DNA of 64,000 bases from Pseudomonas flexibilis (GTDB taxonomy: Bacteria > Pseudomonadota > Gammaproteobacteria > Pseudomonadales > Pseudomonadaceae), in the NCBI RefSeq assembly GCF_000802425.1, contig NZ_JRUD01000010.1, forward strand, positions 124,001 through 188,000, in the 5' to 3' direction. The number at the start of each line of letters is the position of its first letter. The stretch's first letter is position 1. The notes under the pieces are model-generated. The model ran no database searches. It was not told the origin of the DNA and saw only the letters and a list, made by a program, of their open reading frames with translations. Of the stretch, positions 18,914 through 28,808 are shown piece by piece. The position numbers were made by a program, and so were the translations under genes.

Positions 18914-19765
18914 TCACTCCGAATACTTCGCCCGCGACGCCGCGAGCGACACTGAAAAGCGCCGGTGACGGTGCACCGGCATGTTCTGGCGAACCCCGGC
19001 CTGCGCCTGCGCATCGCGCCGCACCAGACACAGACCCTCGCCACGTGGCGGGGCGGCATGCAACACGCCCCAGGGGTCGACGATCGCCGAATGGCCGTGG
19101 GTTTCCCGCGGTCCCGGGTGCTCGCCGCCCTGCCCGGCCGCCAGCAGGTAGCACTGGGTCTCGATGGCTCGGGCGCGAATCAGTACCTCCCAGTGCGCCG
19201 CGCCAGTCACCGCCGTAAAGGCCGCTGGCGCGCTGATCAATTCGGCACCGCGCTCACGCAGCGCCGCATACAGCTCCGCGAAGCGCAGGTCGTAGCAAAC
19301 GGTCAGCCCCAGACGGCCGACCGGTGTCTGCGCCACCACCAGATGCTCGCCGGGATCGAAGTCCGCCGACTCACGATAGCTGCCCCGGGCATCACCGACA
19401 TCGACATCGAACAGGTGGAGCTTGTCATAGCGCGCCACCCGCTCGCCGTGGGCGTCGATCAGCAGCGAGCAGGCACGCGGCTTGGCAGTGGGCCTGTCAT
19501 CCGGTGGCAGCGGCAAGGTACCGGCAACGATCCACAGGCCCAGCTCGCGCGCCGTTCGGCGCAACCAGGGCAGGACCGGGCCGTCGCCCTGCGCTTCCAG
19601 CCGCCCCAGCGCGGCCAGGTCGGCATGCCCCATGGCGGCGAAGTTCTCGGGCAGCACCGCCAGTCGCGCACCCTCGGCGGCGGCCTGCTCCAGCAGACCG
19701 CGCGCACTGCGCAGGTTGGTCGGCACATCGGCGCCGCTGACCATCTGGATAACGGCAAGGTTCAT
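18914..19765 (-). CDS. Carbon-nitrogen hydrolase (Nit1/NitFhit-type omega-amidase family)
   Basis: This 283-residue member of the nitrilase superfamily has the Glu-Lys-Cys triad visible in [10 protein letters not shown] (about residue 43), YDKLHLFDV (about 110) and [12 protein letters not shown] (about 152). It resembles bacterial Nit1-type amidases that hydrolyse deaminated glutathione or related omega-amides; the exact substrate is by family only. It starts [11 protein letters not shown] at 19765, four bases after the yhdP stop, and ends 2 bases before tldD. Confidence 0.88.
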   Translation of the reverse strand: MNLAVIQMVSGADVPTNLRSARGLLEQAAAEGARLAVLPENFAAMGHADLAALGRLEAQGDGPVLPWLRRTARELGLWIVAGTLPLPPDDRPTAKPRACSLLIDAHGERVARYDKLHLFDVDVGDARGSYRESADFDPGEHLVVAQTPVGRLGLTVCYDLRFAELYAALRERGAELISAPAAFTAVTGAAHWEVLIRARAIETQCYLLAAGQGGEHPGPRETHGHSAIVDPWGVLHAAPPRGEGLCLVRRDAQAQAGVRQNMPVHRHRRFSVSLAASRAKYSE

Positions 19766-19769
19766 GGCT

Positions 19770-22700
19770 TCAGTCCCTCGGCTTCCCGGGTACGATGCGG
19801 GGCGCATTGAGCGGGCCGCTGATGGAATACTCCACGGCGGCGAAACGCGACATCTGGTTGCCCAGCAGGCGATCCACCAGGAACAGCGCCCCGCCCAGTA
19901 CCGGCGCACCGGCGATCAGTGCGGCCAGCGGCAGGTTGTTGGTCAGTGGCAGGGTTACCAGCATGCGCACATCCACCTGCTCGCTGACCATGTTCAGGCT
20001 GCCGGTCATTTCCAGGTTGGCCGAAGGGCCGGTCAGGGTCGTCGGTGCCAGGTTGGTGTACAGACCATTGCGGGCCAGCAGCTTGCCCCGGACCCGATCA
20101 TAGCTGAGGCCACGCCCGAACAGATCGGAAAAGTCCAGCCGCAGGCGACGGCCGATGGCATCGAAGTTCAACAGGCCGAATACCCGCAGCGCCGAGGCGG
20201 AGCCCTGCAGTTCGGAGAACTGGCCGTTGCGCAGATCGGCATCTAAGGTGCCGGAAAAGTTGGCCAGGCGCAGCGCGCTCGGCGCACCCGGCCAGTTGCC
20301 ATCAACCTGCAGGCTGAAGCGCTCGCTGCTGGCCGTCGGGGCGAAGCCCCAGGCCTTGAGGATCTTGCTCAGGTCGCCCCCGTGCAGGCGGCCGCGGAAC
20401 CAGCTGGCATCCGCGCCGTTGAGGCGCGACCAGCCGGCCTCGCCATTGATCTTCAGGCCCTTTAAGTCGAGGGCCAGCTCGCGCAGCGCCCAGCCACTGC
20501 CACTCGGACGCGCAAGAAACGACCAGGCGCCCAGTGGCTCGTCGCCCAGCAGCACCTGGTCGATGCGCAGATCGACGGCTGGCAGCGTGCGCGGATCGAT
20601 GCCCGCCAGCGCATCTCCCCTCTTGCTGTCGGCGGTCGGCGCCGGCAGACGCAGCTGTTCCAGCTGTACGCGCAGCGGCCGCGCGGCATCGTCGGGCACC
20701 AGGATGTCACCGGCAATCACCCGGCTGTCCAGGTCCAGCGCCCAGGCCTGTGATACACGACGTACGCGCACCAGCAGATCCTGCGGGTCGATTCCCACGC
20801 CGGTCAGGCGCCCGATATGCAGCTGCCCCTCGCGCAGCAGCGGCGTGCCGCCCGGCTCACCCGCGCTGCTGCCGTAGCGCTGCCAGAAGGTACGCCAGGC
20901 GGGGACGTCAACGCTGTCAAGCCGGCCGCGCAGCCGCACACCCTCGGCGCTCGGCGGCGGTGCCAGGCCCAGCCCCAGGCGCACCTCACCGCGCAGCTGC
21001 TGCCAGTCCTGCCCCGGCATGCTCAGCGCCAGGCTGAGGAAATCGTTGTAGTCGAGCCAGTAGCGCTGCTGTGGGCCGCCCAGACTCATGCGCCAGTCGG
21101 CATACCGCGCTTCGGCCGCGCGCTTGCCGAACGGGGCCGGCAGGTCGAGAGCGACACCCTGCAGGCTGGAGTCCACGCGCAACAGACTGTCATTGCCGTC
21201 CAGGCGCAGGCGCAGGCGATACGGCAGCAGGCCACTGGCCGGCAGCGGCCGGCCCTGCCCCAGCCACTGGGCCAGGCGATCAACCGGCATGCGCCCCTGG
21301 ACATCCACCAAGGTGCGCTGGCGGCCGCCGACGGTATCGCTGTCGATCCGCCCCTGCAGGCCTTGTTCCAGGAAGCGCGCGCGCAGCCCTCGAGCGCTGA
21401 GGCCGCTCCGGGTCTGGTAACGAAATTCGCCGTAGAGGCTGTCGAGCTCCAGGCCGGGCAGGTACGGCAACCTGAGCCGCGCGCCCTTGGGCGTGAACTG
21501 CACGTCGGCCTGGGGGGCATGGCCGGCATCCAGGGGAATGTCCAGGCGCAGCGCCGCTTCCACGTCGCCCTCCCCCTCCCATCCGGCAAACGCCTCGGCA
21601 GTAGGCATAGTCCTGTTCCGCAGGATCTGCAGAGCATCGGTTACCGAGCTGAGCAACCGCGCATTCACAAGCAGACGGCTGGGCTGGCCGGGTTCGGCAT
21701 GCGGGACCGCGAAGCTGGCCTCGCGGATGCGGCTGTTCAGCAGGCGGCCATCGCTGAGCGCGACACGCACGCCGCTATCCTCGACGAACAGTTCGCCACG
21801 CCCCTCGCGCAACATCGGCCAGCCTGGCTGGTAGTCCAGCTCTGCATCGCGCACTTTGAAGTACAGCGCCAGGCTGCGCGCCTCGGGTGGCACGCCCGCA
21901 TTGAGCGCACCCTGATACTGGAAGAAACCCTGCTCCAGCTCGCCACCTCGGATGGCCCGCTGCAGCCAGTCGGCCAGCGCCGGACTAAGGGCTGCGCTGG
22001 CGGTGGGCAGGTACTTGCCGGCGAAGCGCGCGTCCCCCTCGCGCAGGCTGACACGCAAATCCATGTAATCTTCGGCGGCCGGATCATGGGCAAACCGCAG
22101 CATGAAATCCCCGGCCAGGCGGCCTTCCTCGCCATCCAGCGAAAGATAGGGGGCCCAGAGGCTGAAGCCCTCCTCGCCCAGACGCCAGCCCAGCCGTCCC
22201 TGGGCACGACGGTACCGCCAGGGCGCGGGAAACAGCTGCGGCAGATGCAGCATCAGGTCACGGCTGTCGATCTGCAGTTCGCCGCCCGCCAGATTGCCGT
22301 CCAGACGCCCCCTCACCCCCGCCGCGGCCGGTACGCCGCGATGCGCGGCGAACCCAACGCCTTCCAGGTTCAGCGTATAGCGCAGCCGCTCGGCCGGCTC
22401 GGCATCCGGCTGATAGCTCAACTGGATGTTGCGCAGCTGACCTTCCGGGCGCAGCGCCTGCAGCCACTCGCGCGCCGGCTCCGGCAGCGGCGCCAGTTGC
22501 TGGACCAGCGGCACCAGCGGCGCCAGGCTCAGGCGATCGCTGGCCAGGTCCCAACGGTCGGTATCCCGCTGTTCCTCCAGGCGCAGGCGCGCCTCGCCCC
22601 AGCGCGTGCCGTCGAGCGTCACCGCCAGCGAGTCCACAAGCAGGCGCCGGCCGTTCGGACCGGGTTCGAAATAGGTACTGAGGCTGAGTTCTTCCAGGCG

Positions 22701-23585
22701 CACCGGCGCCTGATCGGCATAACTCACCTGCGCCAGCGGCAGGTGCAGCCGCATCACCGCACGCTGCAGGGTGCGCTCTGACCAGCGCGCCCAGACTTCA
22801 CCGCCACCCACTAGCCGTTGCAGGTGCCAGTCGCCCAGCAAGCCCTCGGGCAACCAGCGCGCCCAGTCGCTCTGCGGCAAGCGCAGGTAGAGATCGGCGC
22901 TGGCCTCCTGCCAGCGGCTGGGACGTAGCCGGAGATCCAGATGCAGGGCCAGCGGCTTGCCGTCCGGCAGCAGCAGGCGGCCATCCAATCGGTGCAGGTC
23001 ACCCCCCTCGCTGAGGTCGAGGTTGAGATTCAGGTAGGAGAGATTCAGCGGCACGCCCTGGCGTGGCTGCACGATCAGTTGGCTGTCCACCACAGAAACA
23101 TGCTTGAAGCGGCGCAACTGCCGCAGCCAGTGGGCGGGGTCCACGCCACTCTGCGCCTCGCTCTGCACCTGCCCCTGCGGCACGCCGGCCAGAGACCAGC
23201 GTCCGTCCTGATCCTGACGCAACAGCAGCTGTACACCTCCCAACTCCAGCCCCTGCAGACGCGGTTGCCAGTGCAGCAGGCTGCCCAGCAGATCGGGACG
23301 CAGGCGCAGCTGGTCGATGCGCAGCCCGGCTTCCTCACCCAGGCTGATGTCGCGTGCCACCAGCTCCGGCAGGAAGCCGTTCATGCGCGCGCTCAGGCGG
23401 CCGATGCGCAACGGCGTGCGCAGCGCCTCGCTGGCCCGCTGCTCCAGCGTCTCGCGATAGTCGGCGAACAGGGGCGCCAGCTCGCGGCCCAGGCTGACGT
23501 ACAGGGCGGCCAGCACCAGCCCAGCCGCCAGCAGACCCAGGCACAGGCGCAACAGACTGTTGAGCAGGCGAAGCGGCGAAATCAC
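19770..23585 (-). CDS. yhdP: YhdP, AsmA-like phospholipid transport protein
   Basis: This very large protein (about 1271 residues) has an N-terminal membrane anchor (LLRLCLGLLAAGLVLAALYV, within about residues 8-30) and a long periplasmic beta-rich region of the AsmA/VPS13-like class. YhdP, TamB and YdbH are proposed to form bridges that carry phospholipids to the outer membrane. The C-terminal AsmA-like segment includes LNFDAIGRRLRLDFSDLFG. GTG at 23585 is preferred because it lies one base after the rng stop; an ATG at 23627 would overlap rng by 41 bases. The gene is co-directional with mreBCD-maf-rng. Confidence 0.9.
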   Translation of the reverse strand: MISPLRLLNSLLRLCLGLLAAGLVLAALYVSLGRELAPLFADYRETLEQRASEALRTPLRIGRLSARMNGFLPELVARDISLGEEAGLRIDQLRLRPDLLGSLLHWQPRLQGLELGGVQLLLRQDQDGRWSLAGVPQGQVQSEAQSGVDPAHWLRQLRRFKHVSVVDSQLIVQPRQGVPLNLSYLNLNLDLSEGGDLHRLDGRLLLPDGKPLALHLDLRLRPSRWQEASADLYLRLPQSDWARWLPEGLLGDWHLQRLVGGGEVWARWSERTLQRAVMRLHLPLAQVSYADQAPVRLEELSLSTYFEPGPNGRRLLVDSLAVTLDGTRWGEARLRLEEQRDTDRWDLASDRLSLAPLVPLVQQLAPLPEPAREWLQALRPEGQLRNIQLSYQPDAEPAERLRYTLNLEGVGFAAHRGVPAAAGVRGRLDGNLAGGELQIDSRDLMLHLPQLFPAPWRYRRAQGRLGWRLGEEGFSLWAPYLSLDGEEGRLAGDFMLRFAHDPAAEDYMDLRVSLREGDARFAGKYLPTASAALSPALADWLQRAIRGGELEQGFFQYQGALNAGVPPEARSLALYFKVRDAELDYQPGWPMLREGRGELFVEDSGVRVALSDGRLLNSRIREASFAVPHAEPGQPSRLLVNARLLSSVTDALQILRNRTMPTAEAFAGWEGEGDVEAALRLDIPLDAGHAPQADVQFTPKGARLRLPYLPGLELDSLYGEFRYQTRSGLSARGLRARFLEQGLQGRIDSDTVGGRQRTLVDVQGRMPVDRLAQWLGQGRPLPASGLLPYRLRLRLDGNDSLLRVDSSLQGVALDLPAPFGKRAAEARYADWRMSLGGPQQRYWLDYNDFLSLALSMPGQDWQQLRGEVRLGLGLAPPPSAEGVRLRGRLDSVDVPAWRTFWQRYGSSAGEPGGTPLLREGQLHIGRLTGVGIDPQDLLVRVRRVSQAWALDLDSRVIAGDILVPDDAARPLRVQLEQLRLPAPTADSKRGDALAGIDPRTLPAVDLRIDQVLLGDEPLGAWSFLARPSGSGWALRELALDLKGLKINGEAGWSRLNGADASWFRGRLHGGDLSKILKAWGFAPTASSERFSLQVDGNWPGAPSALRLANFSGTLDADLRNGQFSELQGSASALRVFGLLNFDAIGRRLRLDFSDLFGRGLSYDRVRGKLLARNGLYTNLAPTTLTGPSANLEMTGSLNMVSEQVDVRMLVTLPLTNNLPLAALIAGAPVLGGALFLVDRLLGNQMSRFAAVEYSISGPLNAPRIVPGKPRD

Positions 23586-23586
23586 G

Positions 23587-25044
23587 TCAGAGCAGCACCA
23601 CGTCGTACTGTTCCTGCGAGTATTCACGCTCGACCTGGAACTTGATGGTGCGCCCGATGAACGCCTCGAGGTCCGCCACGTTGCCGGACTCCTCGTCCAG
23701 CAGGCGGTCGACCACCTTCTGGTTGGCCAGCACCAGGTAGGCTTCGGCCTGGAAGGCGCGCGCCTCGCGCAGGATCTCGCGGAAGATCTCGTAGCAGATG
23801 GTTTCCGCCGTCTTCAGCTTGCCGCGCCCCTGGCAGGCGCTGCAGGGCTCGCAGAGCACCTGTTCGAGGCTTTCCCGGGTGCGCTTGCGGGTCATCTGTA
23901 CCAGGCCCAGCTCGGTGATGCCGATGATGTTGGTCTTGGCGTGATCGCGCTCCACCTGCTTCTCCAGGGTGCGCAGGACCTGGCGGCGGTGTTCCTCGTC
24001 CTCCATGTCGATGAAGTCGATGATGATGATGCCACCCAGGTTGCGCAGCCGTAGCTGGCGGGCGATGGCCATGGCCGCTTCGAGGTTGGTCTTGAAGATG
24101 GTCTCTTCGAGGGTGCGATGGCCGACGAACGCGCCGGTGTTGACGTCGATGGTGGTCATCGCCTCCGCGGGGTCGATGATCAGGTAGCCGCCGGACTTGA
24201 GCAGCACCTTGCGCTCCAGGGCCTTCTGGATCTCGTCCTCCACACCGTAGAGGTCGAAGATCGGCCGCTCGCCGGGGTAGTGCTCCAGGCGATCAGCAAT
24301 TTCCGGCATCAGCTCGGCGACGAACTGGCCGACCTTCTGGAAGGTTTCCCGCGAGTCGATACGGATCTTCTCGATGCCCGGATGCACCAGGTCACGCAGG
24401 GTGCGCAGCGCCAGGGGCAGGTCCTCGTAGATCACCGAGGGGGCCTCGGCGGTCTGCATCTGCGCGGCGATCTGCCCCCACAGGCGGTGCAGGTAACGGA
24501 TGTCGGCGAGAATTTCGTCGGCGCCGGCACCTTCGGCGGCGGTGCGCAGGATGAAGCCGCCGGCCTGCTCGATGCCCTCCTTCGCCACGCACTCGGCCAC
24601 CACCTGCTTGAGGCGCTCGCGCTCGGCCTCGCCCTCGATCTTCAGGGAGATGCCCACATGGCGCGTGCGCGGCATGTAGACCAGGTAGCGGGAAGGAATC
24701 GACAGGTGCGTGGTCAGCCGCGCGCCCTTGGTGCCGATGGGGTCCTTGGTGACCTGCACCACCAGGCTCTGGCCGTCGTGCACCAGGGCGCTGATCGGCT
24801 CGATGGCGCTGCCTTCGCGCTGGGAGATCTCCGAGGCATGGATGAAGGCGGCCCGCTCCAGGCCGATGTCGACGAAGGCCGCCTGCATGCCGGGCAGCAC
24901 GCGGACGACCTTGCCCTTGTAGATGTTGCCAACGATGCCGCGACGCTGGGTGCGCTCGACATGCACCTCCTGCAGTACACCGTTCTCGACCACGGCCACG
25001 CGCGATTCCATCGGCGTGATGTTGATCAGAATTTCTTCGCTCAT
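23587..25044 (-). CDS. rng: RNase G
   Basis: RNase G is an endoribonuclease of the RNase E/G family that matures the 5' end of 16S rRNA and degrades some mRNAs. The 485-residue protein begins MSEEILINITPMESRVAVVE, then has an S1 domain (about residues 35-130), the catalytic DNase I-like domain with TIDVNTGAFVG and IIIDFIDMEDEEHR (about 300-350), and the zinc-link cysteines in CEPCSACQGRG near 405-415. It lacks the long RNase E tail. It lies between maf and yhdP on the same strand. Confidence 0.96.
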   Translation of the reverse strand: MSEEILINITPMESRVAVVENGVLQEVHVERTQRRGIVGNIYKGKVVRVLPGMQAAFVDIGLERAAFIHASEISQREGSAIEPISALVHDGQSLVVQVTKDPIGTKGARLTTHLSIPSRYLVYMPRTRHVGISLKIEGEAERERLKQVVAECVAKEGIEQAGGFILRTAAEGAGADEILADIRYLHRLWGQIAAQMQTAEAPSVIYEDLPLALRTLRDLVHPGIEKIRIDSRETFQKVGQFVAELMPEIADRLEHYPGERPIFDLYGVEDEIQKALERKVLLKSGGYLIIDPAEAMTTIDVNTGAFVGHRTLEETIFKTNLEAAMAIARQLRLRNLGGIIIIDFIDMEDEEHRRQVLRTLEKQVERDHAKTNIIGITELGLVQMTRKRTRESLEQVLCEPCSACQGRGKLKTAETICYEIFREILREARAFQAEAYLVLANQKVVDRLLDEESGNVADLEAFIGRTIKFQVEREYSQEQYDVVLL

Positions 25045-25107
25045 GGCTGATTCCTGAAAAATGACCGAAGCCGGATGACGGCTTCGCGTGAACATCCTGT
25101 TCCCAGC

Positions 25108-25698
25108 CTATAACGTTCCCGACCAACAGGGCACGCCGAACGCGGCCAGCAGTTCGGCGGTTTCGCACAGCGGCAGGCCGACCACCCCGGAATAGCTGCC
25201 CTGCAGTTCGCGCACGAACACCGCGCCCAGCCCCTGAATCGCATAGCCACCGGCTTTGTCGGCGGGCTCGCCGCTGTCCCAGTAGCGGGCGGCTTCCTCG
25301 TCCGCAATGGCGCGGAAGGTGACGCGGCTTTCCACCAGGCGCACTTCGCAGCGCCGGGCATCGGCGAGGGCCACGGCGGTCAGCACCTGGTGAGTCTGGC
25401 CGGACAGGGCCGCGAGCATCGCCAGCCCGTCGGCGCGATCGGCCGGCTTGCCAAGGATCCGGCCGGCCAGCACCACGGTGGTGTCGGCCCCCAGCACGCA
25501 CAGCGGCTGCGCGGGGTCCAGGCGCGCCAGCGCGGCCTGAGCCTTCTCCTGCGCCAGGCGCTGCACGTATGCGGCGGGAGCTTCGTTAGGTCGGGGAGTC
25601 TCGTCGATGTCCACCGGCAGCAGGTCGTGCACGACGCCGATCTGGGTCAGCAATTCGCGGCGTCGCGGCGAGGCCGAGGCGAGGTATAGCGCGGGCAT
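25108..25698 (-). CDS. Maf family nucleotide pyrophosphatase (YhdE type)
   Basis: This 196-residue Maf/HAM1-fold enzyme hydrolyses non-canonical or excess nucleoside triphosphates (dTTP/UTP pyrophosphatase in the YhdE branch). Motifs are [14 protein letters not shown] at residues 4-17, [20 protein letters not shown] around 70-89 and [16 protein letters not shown] near 150. ATG at 25698 (MPALYLAS) matches the conserved start. It lies between mreD and rng, the usual order. The YhdE rather than YceF branch is inferred from this context. Confidence 0.92.
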   Translation of the reverse strand: MPALYLASASPRRRELLTQIGVVHDLLPVDIDETPRPNEAPAAYVQRLAQEKAQAALARLDPAQPLCVLGADTTVVLAGRILGKPADRADGLAMLAALSGQTHQVLTAVALADARRCEVRLVESRVTFRAIADEEAARYWDSGEPADKAGGYAIQGLGAVFVRELQGSYSGVVGLPLCETAELLAAFGVPCWSGTL

Positions 25699-25774
25699 GT
25701 CAGATCCTTCCAAATATCCGAAGCCCGGCTACGCGTACAGCGGTTACGCAGCCGGCAAGATTCCTAGCGGGCGG

Positions 25775-26263
25775 CTAATAGACGTCGAAGCGACGGCGCA
25801 GCCAGTGCAGGGCCAGGTACAGCCAGAACCAGAGAATCGAGCTGGTCAGGACCGGCACCAGGAACAGCAGCGTCGGCGGCCGGTTGCCCGCCAGGGTGTT
25901 GAGCCACAGCAGCACCAGCTGCGCGATACCTAGAATCACCATCAGCACCATGGCCTGCTGCCAGAGCGGAAACATGCGCAGGCGCTGCTGCAGGTTCAGC
26001 ACCAGAAAGACGATCAGCGCGAGCGGGATGCCATTGAGCCCCAGCAAGGTGCCGGACAGCACATCCAGCAGCAGCCCGAAGCCCCAGGCCAGCGCCATGC
26101 CGCCGCGATGCGGCAGGGCCAGCGCCCAGTAGGCAGCCACCAGGCCCAGCCACAGCGGGCGGATGAGATCCAGGTTCCCGGGCAGCGGCGCGACACTGAG
26201 CAGCAGGGCGACCAGCAGGGTGGCCCAGATAACCCAGCCGTTGTTGGGACGTTCGCTGCTCAC
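25775..26263 (-). CDS. mreD: MreD, rod-shape-determining membrane protein
   Basis: This small integral membrane protein of 162 residues has about five membrane segments and is a component of the rod complex that guides lateral peptidoglycan synthesis with MreB and MreC. The region WGFGLLLDVLSGTLLGLNGI (about residues 60-79) is the typical MreD loop. Its ATG overlaps the mreC stop (ATGA type), so expression is coupled to mreC. Confidence 0.93.
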   Translation of the reverse strand: MSSERPNNGWVIWATLLVALLLSVAPLPGNLDLIRPLWLGLVAAYWALALPHRGGMALAWGFGLLLDVLSGTLLGLNGIPLALIVFLVLNLQQRLRMFPLWQQAMVLMVILGIAQLVLLWLNTLAGNRPPTLLFLVPVLTSSILWFWLYLALHWLRRRFDVY

Positions 26264-27195
26264 GGCTCCAGCTCCTGATCCTGCGCCTCGACCGGCTCGC
26301 TCGGCGGCTCCACCTCGTGATCGGCGTCGACCCGATCCTGCGCGAGGCCGGCGGCGCTGGCGCGTTCCTCGGGCGTGCGTGCATCGCTGAACACCAGCAG
26401 CAGGTGTCGGCTGCGGTTGAGCATCGCGGTCGGCAGTGCCTGGACCTGCAGGAAAGCCTGGCCGGCGTCATGCACCACGGACTTGACCCGTGCCACCGGA
26501 TAGCCCGCCGGGAAGCGCTGGCCCAGACCGGAGCTGACCAGCAGGTCGCCTTCCTTGATGTCCGAGGTTTCCGGCACGTGGCGCAGCTCCAGATAGTCGG
26601 AACCGCTGCCGCTGGCGATGGCACGCAGCCCGTTGCGGTTCACCTGTACCGGCACGCTGTGCACGCTGTCGGTAATCAGCAGGACCCGCGCGGTATAGGG
26701 CATCACCTCGACCACCTGGCCCATCAGCCCGCTGGCGTCGAGCACCGGCTGGCCGACGAACACGCCGTCACGCGAGCCCTTGTCGATGATGATGCGCTGG
26801 GTGAAGGGGCTGGGATCGAGACCGATCAGCTCGCTGATGATGACCTTGTCATCGACCAGCGCGGCGGAGTTGAGCAGTTCGCGCAGACGCACGTTCTGTT
26901 CGGTGAGGGTGGCGAGTTTCTGCAGGCGGCGCTGCAACAGCAGCGCCTCGGTCTTCAGTTGCTGGTTCTCGGCAATCAGTTCGCTGCGGCTGGCCACCTG
27001 CTCGCTCATGCCTTCCCAGACCCGCAGCGGCAGGTCGGTCAGCCAATAGACCGGGGTGAGCAACAGACCAAGCTGGCTGCGCAGCGGCTTGAGGGTTTCG
27101 AAGCGGGCATCCACCACCATCAGCACGACCGAAAGCACGGTAAGCACCAGCAGGCGCACACTCAGCGCAGGGCCTTTGACGAATAAGGGTTTGAT
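26260..27195 (-). CDS. mreC: MreC, rod-shape-determining protein (start codon unusual)
   Basis: MreC is a bitopic inner-membrane protein whose periplasmic coiled coil and beta domains scaffold the elongation machinery. The membrane segment RLLVLTVLSVVLMVVD is followed by a coiled coil (about residues 70-105) and the C-terminal beta domain with IIIDKGSRDGVFVGQPVLD. The first canonical start is GTG at 27159 (299 residues), but it begins inside the membrane segment. Upstream in frame is IKPLFVKGPALS, matching the usual MreC N-terminus (E. coli begins MKPIFSRGPSL as I recall). It opens with ATC at 27195, about 8 bases after GAGG. No ATG/GTG/TTG occurs before the in-frame TAG further upstream. Coordinates given assume ATC. 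Confidence 0.8.
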   Translation of the reverse strand: MKPLFVKGPALSVRLLVLTVLSVVLMVVDARFETLKPLRSQLGLLLTPVYWLTDLPLRVWEGMSEQVASRSELIAENQQLKTEALLLQRRLQKLATLTEQNVRLRELLNSAALVDDKVIISELIGLDPSPFTQRIIIDKGSRDGVFVGQPVLDASGLMGQVVEVMPYTARVLLITDSVHSVPVQVNRNGLRAIASGSGSDYLELRHVPETSDIKEGDLLVSSGLGQRFPAGYPVARVKSVVHDAGQAFLQVQALPTAMLNRSRHLLLVFSDARTPEERASAAGLAQDRVDADHEVEPPSEPVEAQDQELEP

Positions 27196-27225
27196 GGGCG
27201 GATCCTCGCTGGGTGCCTGGTCAGT

Positions 27226-27265
27226 GCGTCCGGCCGCAAAGCCGCGTTGCCCGAGGGCCGGACGC
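27226..27265 (-). promoter_or_regulatory. Strong hairpin between mreB and mreC
   Basis: A perfect 10-bp inverted repeat (GCGTCCGGCC 27226-27235 with GGCCGGACGC 27256-27265) lies 11 bases past the mreB stop and about 30 bases before the putative mreC initiation site. There is no T tract, so it is more likely an mRNA-processing or partial-attenuation structure that sets MreB above MreC/MreD levels than a full terminator. Confidence 0.5.
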
Positions 27266-27276
27266 CGCTACAAGGC

Positions 27277-28326
<1,050 letters not shown>

Positions 28327-28505
28327 CTAAAGGCAACGCGTGGAAAAAAGGCAGCTGACTCTAGCAAAGTGGGGGAATTTTGGGCAAGGCTGGCTCTGTG
28401 TTAGATTGCCACGCTCACGACCGGGCCAGAGGCCCGATGCATCGGCATTTCGCGGGGCAGCGCCATCGCGGCCCCGCCTTCCGCGCGTTTCCTGGAGACT
28501 CCCCG

Positions 28506-28793
28506 ATGGCGCTTGAACGCTCCGACGTGGAAAAGATCGCCCACCTGGCCCGCCTGGGGCTCGGCGAAAGCGAGATTCCGCAAACCACCGAGACCCTGAA
28601 CAACATCCTCGGCCTGATCGACGCCATGCAGGCTGTGGACACCGACGGTGTCGAGCCGCTGGCCCACCCGCTGGAAGCCACCCAGCGCCTGCGCGCCGAC
28701 GTGGTCACCGAGCAGAATCATCGCGATGACTACCAGGCCATCGCCCCGGCCGTGGAAAACGGCCTGTACCTCGTGCCGAAAGTCATCGAATAA
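28506..28793 (+). CDS. gatC: GatC, subunit C of Asp-tRNA(Asn)/Glu-tRNA(Gln) amidotransferase
   Basis: GatC is a 95-residue helper that wraps around GatA and GatB in the tRNA-dependent amidotransferase. It starts [20 protein letters not shown], the conserved helix, and ends with YLVPKVIE, the usual tail. The ATG at 28506 follows a CTGGAGAC ribosome-binding site; a longer open frame upstream is not conserved. gatA begins 15 bases downstream. Confidence 0.95.
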   Translation: MALERSDVEKIAHLARLGLGESEIPQTTETLNNILGLIDAMQAVDTDGVEPLAHPLEATQRLRADVVTEQNHRDDYQAIAPAVENGLYLVPKVIE

Positions 28794-28808
28794 AGGAAAG
28801 GGTTTCCC

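Noticed and set aside
20817-22781. Long plus-strand open frame opposite yhdP
   Set aside because: Same antisense composition effect; no ribosome-binding site or recognisable motif, while the yhdP frame is clearly coding.
23586-23627. Upstream ATG for yhdP inside rng
   Set aside because: It would overlap rng by 41 bases and add residues (MNTRRNSTTWCCSD) that look like a frame-shadow; the GTG at 23585 lies one base after the rng stop.
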